DNA from: Microbacterium tenebrionis
Lineage (GTDB): Bacteria; Actinomycetota; Actinomycetes; Actinomycetales; Microbacteriaceae
Length of the DNA: 64,000 nt
Direction: 5' to 3'
Assembly (NCBI RefSeq): GCF_903645325.1
Contig: NZ_CAHJXQ010000005.1
Location: 98,089 to 162,088, forward strand
Position numbers and translations under genes: made by a program. Below the pieces are notes generated by a model. The model saw nothing but the letters and a program-made list of their open reading frames with translations. It did no database searches and was not told the origin of the DNA. This document shows positions 24,169 to 32,904 of the stretch, one piece after another; positions within the stretch are counted from its first letter, which is position 1; the number at the start of each line of letters is the position of its first letter.

Positions 24169-24890
24169 CCGACGCGTCGAGACTGCAGGATCTGCTGGCA
24201 TCCGGCCGGCCGCTGACCTGGGTGATGACGGGCGACTCGATCACCCACGGTCTGCTGCACACGCGGGGCGCGCGCAACTACGTCGATCACCTGCACGAGC
24301 TGATCCGCGGGGATCTCGGACGCGTGCAGGATGCCGTGATCAACACGGCGATCTCGGGGTGGCGCATGCCGCTCATCCTGGAGGACTTCGAGCGCCGCGT
24401 CGCGACCTGGCAGCCCGATGTCGTCACGATCATGATCGGCACGAACGACTGCTCGACGACCTGGGTGGATCCGGTCGTCTCGTCCGCCGAGTTCGGCACC
24501 GGTCTCACCGAATTCATCGCGCGCGTGCGCGAGATCGGGGCGGTTCCGGTACTGCTGACGCCGCCCTTCGTCGACCTCGACCATGCTCCGGATCGGGATC
24601 GGCTCGGGGAGTTCGCCGACACGATGCGTGCGGTCGCCGCGGCTGAGGATGCGATCCTCGTGGATATCCATGCTGCATTCGCGGAGTTCTCGGCCGGCAC
24701 GGGCCCGGGCAACGAGGGGACGCCGTGGGGTCTGCTCGACGACGCGTTCCACCCGAATGCGGCCGGACACGCGCTGATGGCGCTGGAGATGGCGCGCGCA
24801 CTCGGACTGGATGCCGAGGAGTCGCGGGTGGTGGCCGACCTCACCGGTCGGATCGCCGTGGCGCGGCATCCTCAGTGGCCGCTGGCCTGA
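24165..24890 (+). CDS. SGNH/GDSL-family hydrolase
   Basis: A 241-aa SGNH hydrolase, an esterase fold with Ser-Asn-Asp-His catalysis. Block I is VMTGDSITHG (nucleophile Ser), block III IMIGTNDCSTTW (Asn), block V DDAFHPNAAGHALM (Asp and His). There is no signal peptide, so it acts inside the cell. Its start overlaps the propeller gene stop by four bases (ATGA). As last gene of the operon it is probably a carbohydrate deacetylase that removes acyl groups from the imported sugar. A strong hairpin follows it. Confidence 0.85.
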   Translation: MTDASRLQDLLASGRPLTWVMTGDSITHGLLHTRGARNYVDHLHELIRGDLGRVQDAVINTAISGWRMPLILEDFERRVATWQPDVVTIMIGTNDCSTTWVDPVVSSAEFGTGLTEFIARVREIGAVPVLLTPPFVDLDHAPDRDRLGEFADTMRAVAAAEDAILVDIHAAFAEFSAGTGPGNEGTPWGLLDDAFHPNAAGHALMALEMARALGLDAEESRVVADLTGRIAVARHPQWPLA

Positions 24891-24897
24891 GTCGCAG

Positions 24898-24951
24898 GCG
24901 GTATGGGTTCTGTCGGTTCTGATCGATCGAACCCGACGAAACCCATACCGC
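24898..24951. terminator. Bidirectional hairpin terminator
   Basis: Perfect 12-bp arms GCGGTATGGGTT (24898-24909) and AACCCATACCGC (24940-24951), with a weaker inner stem. It stands between two convergent genes (SGNH hydrolase and TetR), where a shared terminator is expected. Confidence 0.75.
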
Positions 24952-24980
24952 GTGGCGCGAAACCGAGCGGCGCAGCGGCG

Positions 24981-25565
24981 TCAGCGCCGCGTGGATGCCG
25001 CGGCGCGCACGCCGGCAACGACCATCGCGAGTCCGGCCTCGAAGTCGTCGCCGCGCCGGTCGACGTCGGACGGGGAGAGGTCGGCCGAGGCATCCACAGC
25101 GCCGACGACGGCGGCGTGCACGCGCTGCTGCTCATGGAACGTGTAGCCGATGACGTAGTGCACGATCGTGTCGGCAGCGACCTGCGAAGCCGCCTCGTCC
25201 AACCCGCCGGCCCGAGCCGCGGCCGCCAGCGCGGTGCGAGCCGGGAGGTCGAGCAGCTCGAGCGCGAGCGAGCTCGAGACGATCTCGGCGCCGTCCTGAT
25301 GGGCGAGCAGCCGATCGCGCAGAGCACGGGCGACAGCATCCATCTCGCCGCCGGGTAACCTGGCGCCGACGATCTGCGCACTGACGGCCGCGAGCAGCGC
25401 CTGCTTGTTCGGGAAGTGCCAGTACAGCGCGCTGACCTGCACGTCGAGCTCGTCGGCGATGCGGCGCATCGACAGCCCGGGCAGTCCGTTCTCGGCGAGC
25501 ACGCGCATGGCGGCGGCAAGGACAGCGCTCTTGTCGTTGCGGGCGGATGCTGACGCGGCGTTCAT
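24981..25565 (-). CDS. TetR-family repressor of bioY, probably BioQ-like
   Basis: A 194-aa TetR-type regulator with a clear HTH (LSMRRIADELDVQVSALYWHFPNKQALLAAV, residues about 31-60) and an all-alpha ligand domain of the TetR_C type. The start at 25565 follows TACGAT by six bases, a leaderless arrangement. It is divergent from bioY and a 26-bp operator lies between the two. In corynebacteria and mycobacteria a TetR repressor, BioQ, controls biotin genes through TGAAC-containing palindromes; the operator here has the same half-sites. The BioQ role is inferred from this context. Confidence 0.8.
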   Translation of the reverse strand: MNAASASARNDKSAVLAAAMRVLAENGLPGLSMRRIADELDVQVSALYWHFPNKQALLAAVSAQIVGARLPGGEMDAVARALRDRLLAHQDGAEIVSSSLALELLDLPARTALAAAARAGGLDEAASQVAADTIVHYVIGYTFHEQQRVHAAVVGAVDASADLSPSDVDRRGDDFEAGLAMVVAGVRAAASTRR

Positions 25566-25571
25566 CCTGCT

Positions 25572-25577
25572 ATCGTA
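25572..25577 (-). promoter_or_regulatory. Leaderless -10 element TACGAT of the TetR gene
   Basis: On the minus strand TACGAT, six bases, then the ATG at 25565. Confidence 0.5.
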
Positions 25578-25579
25578 CA

Positions 25580-25605
25580 GAACACCGTTCAGGTGAACAG
25601 TGTTC
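25580..25605. promoter_or_regulatory. 26-bp TetR operator in the bioY divergent promoter
   Basis: Arms GAACACCGTTCA and TGAACAGTGTTC pair with one mismatch around a 2-base centre. The site overlaps the upstream region of the leaderless TetR promoter and ends 22 bases before bioY, so one bound dimer pair could block both directions. Confidence 0.7.
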
Positions 25606-25626
25606 AGGATCGTTCTGGAGGAACCC

Positions 25627-26229
25627 ATGTCCGCACCCGCAGCCCGCATCGGCCGCGTCCCCGTACTCGCCGATCTCATCCCCGCCGACTCGCGGCAGCG
25701 GGCTCTCGTCCGCGACGTGCTGCTCACGCTCGCCGGCACCGCATTCATCACCGTCGCCGGGTACATCGCCATCCCGCTGTGGTTCACTCCGGTGCCGATC
25801 TCGCTGGCGACATTCGCCGTGCTGCTCACCGGAGCGGCGCTCGGCCCGCTGCGCGGAGCATCCAGCGCCGGGCTCTACCTCGCGCTCGGCGTCGTCGGGG
25901 TGCCGCTGTTCGCGAACGGATCCGCGGGCTGGGCATTCGCCTCGTTCGGGTACATCCTCGGTTACGTCGCGGCTGCGCTCCTCGTCGGCATCCTCGCCCG
26001 TCGCCGCTCCGACCGGAACGTCTGGAAAACCCTCGGGCTCGCCGCCCTCGGCTCGCTCACGATCTACGCGTTCGGCGTCCCGTGGCTGGCCGCGTTCGTC
26101 GGCGTCGACTTCGCGACCGCGCTGACGCTCGGAGTCGTTCCGTTCCTCATCGGCGACGCGATCAAGATCATCGCGATGTCCGCGCTGCTGCCGGCGACCT
26201 GGCGGATCGTCCATCGCACCCGCGGCTGA
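25627..26229 (+). CDS. bioY: BioY biotin transporter S component
   Basis: A 200-aa integral membrane protein of the BioY family, the substrate-binding component of an ECF biotin importer. Six helices are visible, with the family signatures TAFITVAGYIAIPLWFTPVPISLATFAVLLTGAALGPLRG and GYILGYVAAALLVG. GGAGGA lies just before the ATG at 25627; the frame is open nine codons further but without a ribosome site. No ECF ATPase or T component is adjacent, so it either uses a shared energising module or works alone, as some BioY proteins do. Confidence 0.92.
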   Translation: MSAPAARIGRVPVLADLIPADSRQRALVRDVLLTLAGTAFITVAGYIAIPLWFTPVPISLATFAVLLTGAALGPLRGASSAGLYLALGVVGVPLFANGSAGWAFASFGYILGYVAAALLVGILARRRSDRNVWKTLGLAALGSLTIYAFGVPWLAAFVGVDFATALTLGVVPFLIGDAIKIIAMSALLPATWRIVHRTRG

Positions 26230-26237
26230 GCGTTCAA

Positions 26238-26286
26238 GTAACGCAATTGCCCCCATCTCCCGACGGAATGGGGTCATTTGCGTCAC
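26238..26286. terminator. Long imperfect hairpin between convergent genes
   Basis: Two 19-base arms (26238-26256 and 26268-26286) pair at 16 of 19 positions around an 11-base loop. It separates bioY from the convergent MerR gene, whose stop codon lies in the right arm. Probably a bidirectional terminator. Confidence 0.6.
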
Positions 26287-26906
26287 TCGAAAGGCGGGGA
26301 GCCCTCCCCGAAGCGCTCGGCCGACGCCACCTGCTGCGCCACGCGCCGCAGCGCCAGCAGCAGCGGTTCGACGAGCGCGGATCCCAGCACGACGTACTGC
26401 ACCGCCGCCTCGGCCGACGAGGTGGGAACGCCGGCGATCTCGGCATCCGCGATCTCGCGCATGCCCTTCAGATACGCCGGCATGACATCGCGGGGAACGT
26501 CGAAGCCGGCCGACTTTAGTCCGTCGAGCGCGCGGGCGAGGGCGTGCAGCACGGCGTCGTCGCAGAGCCCGGGCCGCCATCCGAGACCGGCGGCGACCTC
26601 TTCCGCCAGGGTCAGGTCGAGCTCGTCGTCCACGGGCGGCGTGATCGCCGCGTGCGCGGACCCGAGCAGCAGATGCGCACTCTCCGGCGGGTTGTCCAGC
26701 GTGTCGAGAACGCGGCGCACCTCGGCGATGCTCACGCCGGCGGCGATGAGCGCACGGATCACACCGAGCCGCTTCACGTGCGCCTCACCGTAGGACGCCT
26801 GCGTCGGAGAACTGCGCTCGCCCTCCGGCAGCAGCTGCTCGCGCAGGTAGTACTTGATCGTCGGCACCGCCACGCCGGTCGTCGCCGAAAGCTCTGAGAT
26901 CTTCAT
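26283..26906 (-). CDS. MerR-family transcriptional regulator
   Basis: A 207-aa MerR-type regulator. The winged HTH is at the N terminus (MKISELSATTGVAVPTIKYYLREQLLP...YGEAHVKRLGVIRALIAAGVSIAEVRRVLDTLD), followed by a helical C-terminal effector domain without metal-binding cysteines. The ATG at 26906 follows AGAGGTG. It is divergent from the DUF4188 gene, and two copies of a short dyad fill the gap, so it most likely regulates that gene and itself. The effector is unknown. Confidence 0.85.
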   Translation of the reverse strand: MKISELSATTGVAVPTIKYYLREQLLPEGERSSPTQASYGEAHVKRLGVIRALIAAGVSIAEVRRVLDTLDNPPESAHLLLGSAHAAITPPVDDELDLTLAEEVAAGLGWRPGLCDDAVLHALARALDGLKSAGFDVPRDVMPAYLKGMREIADAEIAGVPTSSAEAAVQYVVLGSALVEPLLLALRRVAQQVASAERFGEGSPPFE

Positions 26907-26915
26907 GGTCACCTC

Positions 26916-26961
26916 TTGACATCGATAGTAACGCTATCCATTATGGATAGTGACGCTATCC
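26916..26961 (+). promoter_or_regulatory. Promoter with two dyads between MerR and DUF4188 genes
   Basis: A TTGACA -35 (26916-26921) is followed by GATAGTAACGCTATC (26924-26938) and by GGATAGTGACGCTATCC (26945-26961). Each is a small dyad with ATAG/CTAT arms, and together they form a direct repeat of 20-21 bases. The -10 lies around 26939-26946, so MerR-type binding between -35 and -10 is plausible. Confidence 0.6.
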
Positions 26962-26976
26962 AACCAAGGAGGAACC

Positions 26977-27471
26977 ATGTCGAAGGTCATCATGGGCCGT
27001 ATGACGCATCATCACGAGGGCGAGCTCGTCGTCTTCCACATCGGGATGCAGATCAACCGCTGGTGGCGGCCGGACGTGTGGATGCCGGCATTCCTGGCGA
27101 TGCCCGGGATGCTGCGCGAACTGTCGCAGGACAAGGACTCGGGCTTCCTCGGCTACGAGCTGCTCTTCGGCCGCGGCGGCCCGTACGTCGTGCAGTACTG
27201 GTCATCCGCCGACAAGCTGTACGCGTACTCGACGGCCCCGGCGCAGAAGCACCGCGCGGCGTGGACGGCGTTCAACCAGGCGGCGCGGAAGTCGCCGGGC
27301 GTCATGGGCGTCTGGCACGAGACGTTCCGCGTCGAACGCGCCGAGAGCATCTACGTCTCCACGCGCGAGATGGGCCTGGCGAAGGCGACAGAGCGCATCG
27401 CGGTGGGCAGCCGGGTGGATCGCGCGCGGGCGCGATTCGACGAGGGGCGTACGGTGGCGGATGCGGCATAG
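26977..27471 (+). CDS. DUF4188 family protein
   Basis: A 164-aa protein of the DUF4188 family, small alpha/beta proteins with a dimeric ferredoxin-like look, sometimes annotated as monooxygenase-like. Characteristic segments are VVFHIGMQINRWWRPDVWMPAFLAMPGML, GFLGYELLFGRGGPYVVQYW and GVWHETFRV. A strong AAGGAGG site lies before the ATG at 26977. Control by the divergent MerR regulator suggests a stress- or compound-induced role. The reaction is not known. Confidence 0.82.
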   Translation: MSKVIMGRMTHHHEGELVVFHIGMQINRWWRPDVWMPAFLAMPGMLRELSQDKDSGFLGYELLFGRGGPYVVQYWSSADKLYAYSTAPAQKHRAAWTAFNQAARKSPGVMGVWHETFRVERAESIYVSTREMGLAKATERIAVGSRVDRARARFDEGRTVADAA

Positions 27472-27496
27472 ATCCGCGGCAACGCAGCCGAATCGA

Positions 27497-28915
27497 CTAC
27501 CCCGCGAGCGGTGCGAAGTCCGTCCGATGCACCTGCTCCTCCAGCGCCGCCGCGACCGACAGCACGTTCATGTCGGCGAACGCCGGACCGACGATCTGCA
27601 CCCCGGTCGGGATGCCGTGCTCGGACGTGCCCGACGGCACGCTGAGAACGGGCAACTGGCTGAGCATGTTGAACGGATACGTCATGAACCAGGCCTCGGC
27701 GATCTTCGGCGGCACGACCTCCCCGTTGATCTCGATGCCGAGATCGAGTGGCGAGCGGTCGGCGCCCACTGACGGCAGAGCCGTCGTCGGGCAGAGGAAC
27801 GCGTCATACCGATCCAGGATCGGTCCCATCGTGCGGTACATGTCGACGTGCGTCTCGAGAGCGTCGCGCAGATCGTCGACGCTGAGCCCGCGCCCGTGCG
27901 CGATCATGTCCTCGGTGTAGTCGGCCAGTGCATGACGGTCTCGCTCGAACTCCGGCACGAAGCGTGCGGCGGACCCGCGGCTCGAGTTCGTCGCCAGCCA
28001 CCCGTCGAAGACGCGCGTGTCCCAGTCGAGCTGCACCTCTTCGACCGTGCAGCCGAGCGCGCGCAGTCCTTCGACCATGCGCATCAGGTTCGCGCGCACC
28101 TCGTGGTCCACCGGGAAATAGCCCAGATCGACGGAGTATGCGATGCGCCAGCCCTTCACGTCGCGGATGTCGGTGTAGTCGACCTTCTCCGCGACGGTGT
28201 CGATATCCAGCGGATGCCGGCCGGAGATGAACGACTGCATCAGAGCGATGTCCGCAACTGTGCGCGCGAGCGGTCCATAGTGCATGTAGGGATCGAAGGT
28301 GTTGGGCAGATCGTTCGGATTACGCCCGAAGGGCGCCTTGTACCCGTAGACACCGCAGCAGGATGCCGGGATGCGGATGGACCCGCCGATGTCCGAACCG
28401 TCCGCGATCGTCGTCATCCCCGCCGCGAGCGCCACCCCGGCGCCCGACGACGAGCCGCCGGGTCCGAACTCGGTGTTCCACGGATTGCGCGTCACGCCCC
28501 ACAGCGGCGTGTAACAGTTGCCCGCCTCGCCGAACTCGGGCATCACCGTGCGGGCGTGCACGATCGCCCCCGCCCCGATCAGCCGCTCCACTCCGGGGTG
28601 TGTGTCGCTGACGACGTTGTCCTTGTACAGCACCGATCCGTACGTCACCGTGTGCCCCGCGATCGGCACGTTGTCCTTGACCGCGAGCGCGACCCCCTCC
28701 AGGGGGCGGGCCGTGCCGTCGGCGTAGCGCTCGTCGGCCGCGAACGCCTTCGCGAGCGCATCCTCCGCGTAGATCGCGGTGAATGCGTTCAGTGCAGGGT
28801 TGACCCGGTCGATCCGCTCGAGGATCGCCGTCATGAGCTCAGACGGGAGCAGCGTCCCCGCCCGGAAGCGCGCCAGGGCCTCCGTCGCCGACAAGTATTC
28901 GATCGCGGTCGTCAT
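27497..28915 (-). CDS. Amidase signature family amidase
   Basis: A 472-aa amidase of the AS family, which hydrolyses carboxamides by a Ser-Ser-Lys triad. Lys 80 is in [10 protein letters not shown], the cis-Ser near 155 in [10 protein letters not shown], and the nucleophile Ser 179 in [12 protein letters not shown]; all are present. It is the last gene of a minus-strand cluster and starts four bases inside the end of the ureohydrolase gene, so the two are coupled. It could remove ammonia from an amide produced by, or entering, the pathway. The substrate is unknown. Confidence 0.88.
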   Translation of the reverse strand: MTTAIEYLSATEALARFRAGTLLPSELMTAILERIDRVNPALNAFTAIYAEDALAKAFAADERYADGTARPLEGVALAVKDNVPIAGHTVTYGSVLYKDNVVSDTHPGVERLIGAGAIVHARTVMPEFGEAGNCYTPLWGVTRNPWNTEFGPGGSSSGAGVALAAGMTTIADGSDIGGSIRIPASCCGVYGYKAPFGRNPNDLPNTFDPYMHYGPLARTVADIALMQSFISGRHPLDIDTVAEKVDYTDIRDVKGWRIAYSVDLGYFPVDHEVRANLMRMVEGLRALGCTVEEVQLDWDTRVFDGWLATNSSRGSAARFVPEFERDRHALADYTEDMIAHGRGLSVDDLRDALETHVDMYRTMGPILDRYDAFLCPTTALPSVGADRSPLDLGIEINGEVVPPKIAEAWFMTYPFNMLSQLPVLSVPSGTSEHGIPTGVQIVGPAFADMNVLSVAAALEEQVHRTDFAPLAG

Positions 28916-29985
28916 GCGTGTCCCTTTCCGGAGGTCTCGTCGTTCGAGGATGCCGTGCGCGGCGCTATCGCGGAGATCAGCTCGTAGACCACGTGCGACG
29001 CGGCGACGGCGGTGAGCTGGGCGTGATCGTACGGCGGGGACACCTCGACCACGTCCGCACCGACGAGGTTCGTCCCCGCCAGCGCCCGCACCATCGCCAG
29101 CAGCTCCCGGCTGGTGAGGCCGCCGGCCTCGGGAGTGCCCGTGCCGGGCGCATGCGCAGGATCGAGCACGTCGATGTCGATGCTCGCGTACACCGGGCGG
29201 TCGCCGAGCCGCGCCAGCATCCGGTCGATCGCGGCGCCCAGGCCGTCGTCCTCGAGCTCGACCGACGAGATGATCTGGAATCCGAGTCGCTCATCGTCAA
29301 CGAGGTCCTCGCGCCCGTACAGCGGGCCGCGGGTGCCGACGTGGACGCATGACGTGAGATCGAGCAGGCCCTCCTCGGATGCCCGGCGGAACGGCGTGCC
29401 GTGTGTGATCGACGCCCCGAAATAGGTGTCCCAGGTGTCCAGGTGCGCGTCGAAGTGCACGACCGCGACCGGCCCGTGCTCGCGCGCGACGTTGCGCAGC
29501 AGCGGCAGCGCTATCGTGTGGTCGCCGCCGATCGTCACCAGGCGTGCTCCGCCGGCGCTGAGCTCGCGCGCCGCCGCCTCGATCTGGCCGACCGCCGCGT
29601 CGATGTCGAACGGGTTGATCGACATGTCTCCGGCATCGACGACCTGCTGCGTCGCGAAAGGCTCGACGTCGGCTGCAGGGTTGTACGGTCGCAGCAGTCG
29701 CGACGCCTCGCGGACATGGGCGGGTCCGAACCGTGCGCCGGAGCGGAAGCTCACACCCGCATCGAACGGGGCACCCACCACCGCGACATCCGCGTGCGAG
29801 ACCTCGTCGATCCGCGGCAGAAGCGCGAAGGTCGCCGGTCCGGAGAACCGCGGCGTCAGACTCGAGTCCACCGGACCGATCCGGCCACCGGTCGCCACCC
29901 GCTGAGGGTTTGTCCGATCGGGATGCCGGGCGGCATCCGGCGCTGCGGCATCCGCTCGCACATCATCGGCGTCCACGGCGGTCAC
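28912..29985 (-). CDS. Agmatinase/guanidinohydrolase-family ureohydrolase
   Basis: A 357-aa ureohydrolase, expected to release urea from a guanidino compound using a binuclear Mn or Ni centre. All metal-ligand motifs are present: [17 protein letters not shown] and [19 protein letters not shown]. The start is placed at the GTG (29985) that overlaps the cupin stop (GTGA); the frame is open to 30030 but this would run into the cupin gene. Members of this family hydrolyse agmatine, guanidinobutyrate, guanidinopropionate or guanidine, and these cannot be told apart here. The cluster has an amidase and transporter beside it, so a nitrogen-rich small molecule is the likely substrate. Confidence 0.85.
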   Translation of the reverse strand: MTAVDADDVRADAAAPDAARHPDRTNPQRVATGGRIGPVDSSLTPRFSGPATFALLPRIDEVSHADVAVVGAPFDAGVSFRSGARFGPAHVREASRLLRPYNPAADVEPFATQQVVDAGDMSINPFDIDAAVGQIEAAARELSAGGARLVTIGGDHTIALPLLRNVAREHGPVAVVHFDAHLDTWDTYFGASITHGTPFRRASEEGLLDLTSCVHVGTRGPLYGREDLVDDERLGFQIISSVELEDDGLGAAIDRMLARLGDRPVYASIDIDVLDPAHAPGTGTPEAGGLTSRELLAMVRALAGTNLVGADVVEVSPPYDHAQLTAVAASHVVYELISAIAPRTASSNDETSGKGHA

Positions 29986-30344
29986 CTCATCCCCACGAAG
30001 TACTTGCGGGAGGGTTCGATGGTCTCCCACGTGCCGCGGAAGCCACGGGGCACGACGAACGCATCACCGGCGCCGAATTCCCGGCGCCCGCCCTCGGCAT
30101 CGACGACGGCGACTCGGCCCTCGATCATGACGCAGAACTCGGTGTACGGCCACGAATCGGACGAGACGCTGCCCGGTTCGCCGTGCCAGAGCCCGCCCAG
30201 GGAGTCCTCGGCGAGCTCGACCGCACGGAACTCCGCCTCCGACCAGGTCGCACTCACCGAGTCGTACTCGCCCGGGTCGGGAACGTGCCGCCTGGACGGG
30301 TCGTCCGTGACGGAGATGACGTCGTCGATGGTGGTGGTGCTCAC
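29982..30344 (-). CDS. Small cupin-domain protein
   Basis: A 120-aa cupin, single beta-barrel domain, similar to the DUF861 / ureidoglycine-type group. Motifs include [36 protein letters not shown] and [19 protein letters not shown]. The GTG start at 30344 follows GAAAGG at nine bases; the ATG at 30395 would overlap the upstream gene. The stop overlaps the ureohydrolase start. Such cupins may act as small hydrolases or isomerases in ureide breakdown, or only as accessory proteins. No firm function. Confidence 0.75.
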   Translation of the reverse strand: MSTTTIDDVISVTDDPSRRHVPDPGEYDSVSATWSEAEFRAVELAEDSLGGLWHGEPGSVSSDSWPYTEFCVMIEGRVAVVDAEGGRREFGAGDAFVVPRGFRGTWETIEPSRKYFVGMR

Positions 30345-30384
30345 TGCGTTGCGCCTTTCAGATCGTGGGGTGTGCATGGGGTGT

Positions 30385-32892
30385 TCAACGGGCATCCGCC
30401 AGTCGCGCTCGCAGCGCCGCGGTCGCCTCGTCGAACGGACGGGTCAGGAACGCGAGGTGGTCGCGCTCGCCGTGCCGGTGCTGAACCGCGCCAGGCCATT
30501 CGATGCGCGCATGATCGGTGACGTGCCGGCGCGCTCCCCCGACGATGTCCAGCATCATGCGCGTCACGTCGTCGTCGAACCGCACGTACTCGTCGTCGAC
30601 GGATGCGTAGACGGGCGAGGTGTGAGCGAACACCGGTCGGCTCCAGGTATCGGTGTGCCGCAGGAACCCGGCGCCTGCGCCGACGCAGCGCGCGGCGATC
30701 CAGTCAGACCCGGTGATCTCCACCTCGACCTCGAACCTGTGGGAGCGCGCGCCCTCCGGAACCCGACGCCGCTCGATGACGACTCCGGACCGGATGATCT
30801 CGATCGTCTCGACCGGGAACAGCGACTCCAGCTCGACCGCGACGCCGACGCGACGCCGACCGAGCAGAGTCGAGCCGGGACGCTCGCCGTCGACGGAGAG
30901 CCACAGCATCGGGCCGCTGGAGACCATCGTGTCGCCGCGCTTGATCCCCTCGCACCACGCCCAGTAGTCGACATCCCGTCCGGGGGTGCCCGCGTACGTG
31001 CGCATGAGGCCGATCGGCACCTCGCTGGTCATCTTGTCCGTCCCTGCCGCCAACGGGATCCGGTAACCGGCGTTCAGGTACCGGTAGTACTCGCCGATGT
31101 TGTACTCGTCGTAGGCGATCGTCTCCACCGCGTCGAGCCGGCCCGTCGCGAGCAGCGCCGCCGTCTCGCCGTAGGGCACCGGGAAGTGCGCCAGCACCAC
31201 CGTTCCTCCCTGTTCGTGGCATTCGTCGGCCCAGTGCGACAGGGTCGTGGCCAGTCCGCCGCCGATCTCGGCCTCTTCCGAGCCGCCGGTGCACCAGGGC
31301 ATGATCGGCTTGCGCAGCCCCAGCAAGTTGATGTGGCCGAGCATGTTCGTGCGGTTCTCCTGGCCGGCGAACACGACGGCGTCTCGATCGAGCGAGTACT
31401 GCGGCCGCCCGACGAATTCCTCTGTGCTGGTGAACAATTGCCCCCACTGCGACAGCAGCAGGTTCGTGACCTGCACGTCCTCGGCGCGCGCCTCGAGCTC
31501 AGCACCCTGCGTCGAGACGAAGTGCACGTGGGTGTCTCCGCTGAGATAGCCGCGCTCGCGGGCATCGAAGACCCGCTCGAGCACGAGGTTCAGCTCGGTC
31601 TGACCCGGCTCGATCACCACGCGCTCGCGCAGTGGCCGGTGCTCGAAGCCGCGCGACACCTCGACGGTGACGGGGCCGACCGGCAACCATCCCTCGCACG
31701 CGCCGTCGATGAACCCGTAGGTGTACGCCCCGAGCCGGACGTCTCCGCCGATGTCGAGGTTCCACGTGCCGCCATCCGAGTTGATGTGCGCATGGTGACC
31801 GTACGGCGCGATCGGGATGCCGGCGTCGCTCTGGAACCTGATGCGACAGGGCAGCAGCTGTCCGTCGCGGTCGCGCACCGTCGTGCGAACCCAGTTCTGC
31901 TCCCCCGCCGGCAGACGGACCGAGAGCCCGTCCGCCACGTCGAGGCGGCCGTGCTCCAGCAGGTCACCCCACCGGAACCGGCCGAGCTCGGTCTCGCCGT
32001 CGAAGACCGCGACGGTCGCCGACGGCGAGGCCGAGATCTTCGCGTAGCCCGTCGGCCAGGACTCGTCGAGCGGATGTCCCCACCCGGCGGGCAGTGCGAC
32101 GCCCTCGTCATCCGTCCCGGCCTCCGGCGCGGTGCGGTAGACGTAGGTCGAAGACCCGCGGTCCACCTCCACGCGGACTTGTTCCGTCATGGGGCGGGCG
32201 CCGAGGTCGAGCACGACGTCGCGCGCGACCGACCGTGTGAACGGCTCTTCTTCCAGGGTGCTGCGGGTGATCGCGCCGATGAGGATCGAACCGCCGGAAG
32301 CGTCGACGCGCACGGCGCGCACCTCGCGATCGGGATGAGGGTTGGGCAGCGCCCACAGGTAGAACCGGTACGGGAGCACGTAGGGGACGCGCGACTGGGG
32401 ATCCTCGACCTCGACCAGGCGGGCGCCTGCCTCGTCGTAGCGTCCGCACATCCGATCCATCAGTTCGTGCTCGGCGTCGTTGCGGGCGAGGAATGGCGTC
32501 TGTCCCCAGTCCAATGGCAGCGGACGACCGTTCCACCGTCGCGGCGTCGGCCCGATCTCGTACCGCTGATGGATCGTGTGCGACACCTCCTCGTTGTCCG
32601 CGTACTCAAGTCGATAGCATCCGATCTCGTCGCCGACGGCGCCGCCCTGGAACAGGTCGGGCTCGAGTACGGCGTGCGCGATGACGAGCCAGCGGGCGGG
32701 CGCCTCGATGGGAATTCGCGCCGATCCTCCCGGCTGCACGCGCAGCACGGCCCGTTCGGCGTCGCCGAACCGGAACGGCAGCCCGTACAGGGTGCGCGCA
32801 CCGAGGCGGACATCCTGCGGATCCTCGAAGATGTCGACCGGGACGTCGGCCACACCGCTCAGGTCGATCGGAACGTATTCGGACGGACTCAC
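30385..32892 (-). CDS. CehA/McbA-family metallohydrolase
   Basis: An 835-aa protein. The C-terminal half (about 450-760) is a PHP-like metallohydrolase of the CehA/McbA family: SGDTHVHFVSTQG (metal His pair), GQENRTNMLGHINLLGL, VVLAHFPVPYGET and PLAAGTDKMTSEVPIGLMRTYA. The N-terminal half is a series of beta domains, including a carboxypeptidase-regulatory-like segment. CehA and McbA were found as carbaryl (carbamate ester) hydrolases, so it probably cleaves an ester, carbamate or amide bond. No signal peptide. It sits 40 bases upstream of the cupin gene and downstream of the permease in the same operon. Confidence 0.82.
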   Translation of the reverse strand: MSPSEYVPIDLSGVADVPVDIFEDPQDVRLGARTLYGLPFRFGDAERAVLRVQPGGSARIPIEAPARWLVIAHAVLEPDLFQGGAVGDEIGCYRLEYADNEEVSHTIHQRYEIGPTPRRWNGRPLPLDWGQTPFLARNDAEHELMDRMCGRYDEAGARLVEVEDPQSRVPYVLPYRFYLWALPNPHPDREVRAVRVDASGGSILIGAITRSTLEEEPFTRSVARDVVLDLGARPMTEQVRVEVDRGSSTYVYRTAPEAGTDDEGVALPAGWGHPLDESWPTGYAKISASPSATVAVFDGETELGRFRWGDLLEHGRLDVADGLSVRLPAGEQNWVRTTVRDRDGQLLPCRIRFQSDAGIPIAPYGHHAHINSDGGTWNLDIGGDVRLGAYTYGFIDGACEGWLPVGPVTVEVSRGFEHRPLRERVVIEPGQTELNLVLERVFDARERGYLSGDTHVHFVSTQGAELEARAEDVQVTNLLLSQWGQLFTSTEEFVGRPQYSLDRDAVVFAGQENRTNMLGHINLLGLRKPIMPWCTGGSEEAEIGGGLATTLSHWADECHEQGGTVVLAHFPVPYGETAALLATGRLDAVETIAYDEYNIGEYYRYLNAGYRIPLAAGTDKMTSEVPIGLMRTYAGTPGRDVDYWAWCEGIKRGDTMVSSGPMLWLSVDGERPGSTLLGRRRVGVAVELESLFPVETIEIIRSGVVIERRRVPEGARSHRFEVEVEITGSDWIAARCVGAGAGFLRHTDTWSRPVFAHTSPVYASVDDEYVRFDDDVTRMMLDIVGGARRHVTDHARIEWPGAVQHRHGERDHLAFLTRPFDEATAALRARLADAR

Positions 32893-32904
32893 GGATGCTG
32901 CCTC

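Noticed and set aside
20797..24201. Minus-strand open frame of 1134 codons
   Set aside because: Antisense to the glycosidase, propeller and part of the neighbouring genes, which have clear domains; composition is that of a shadow frame.
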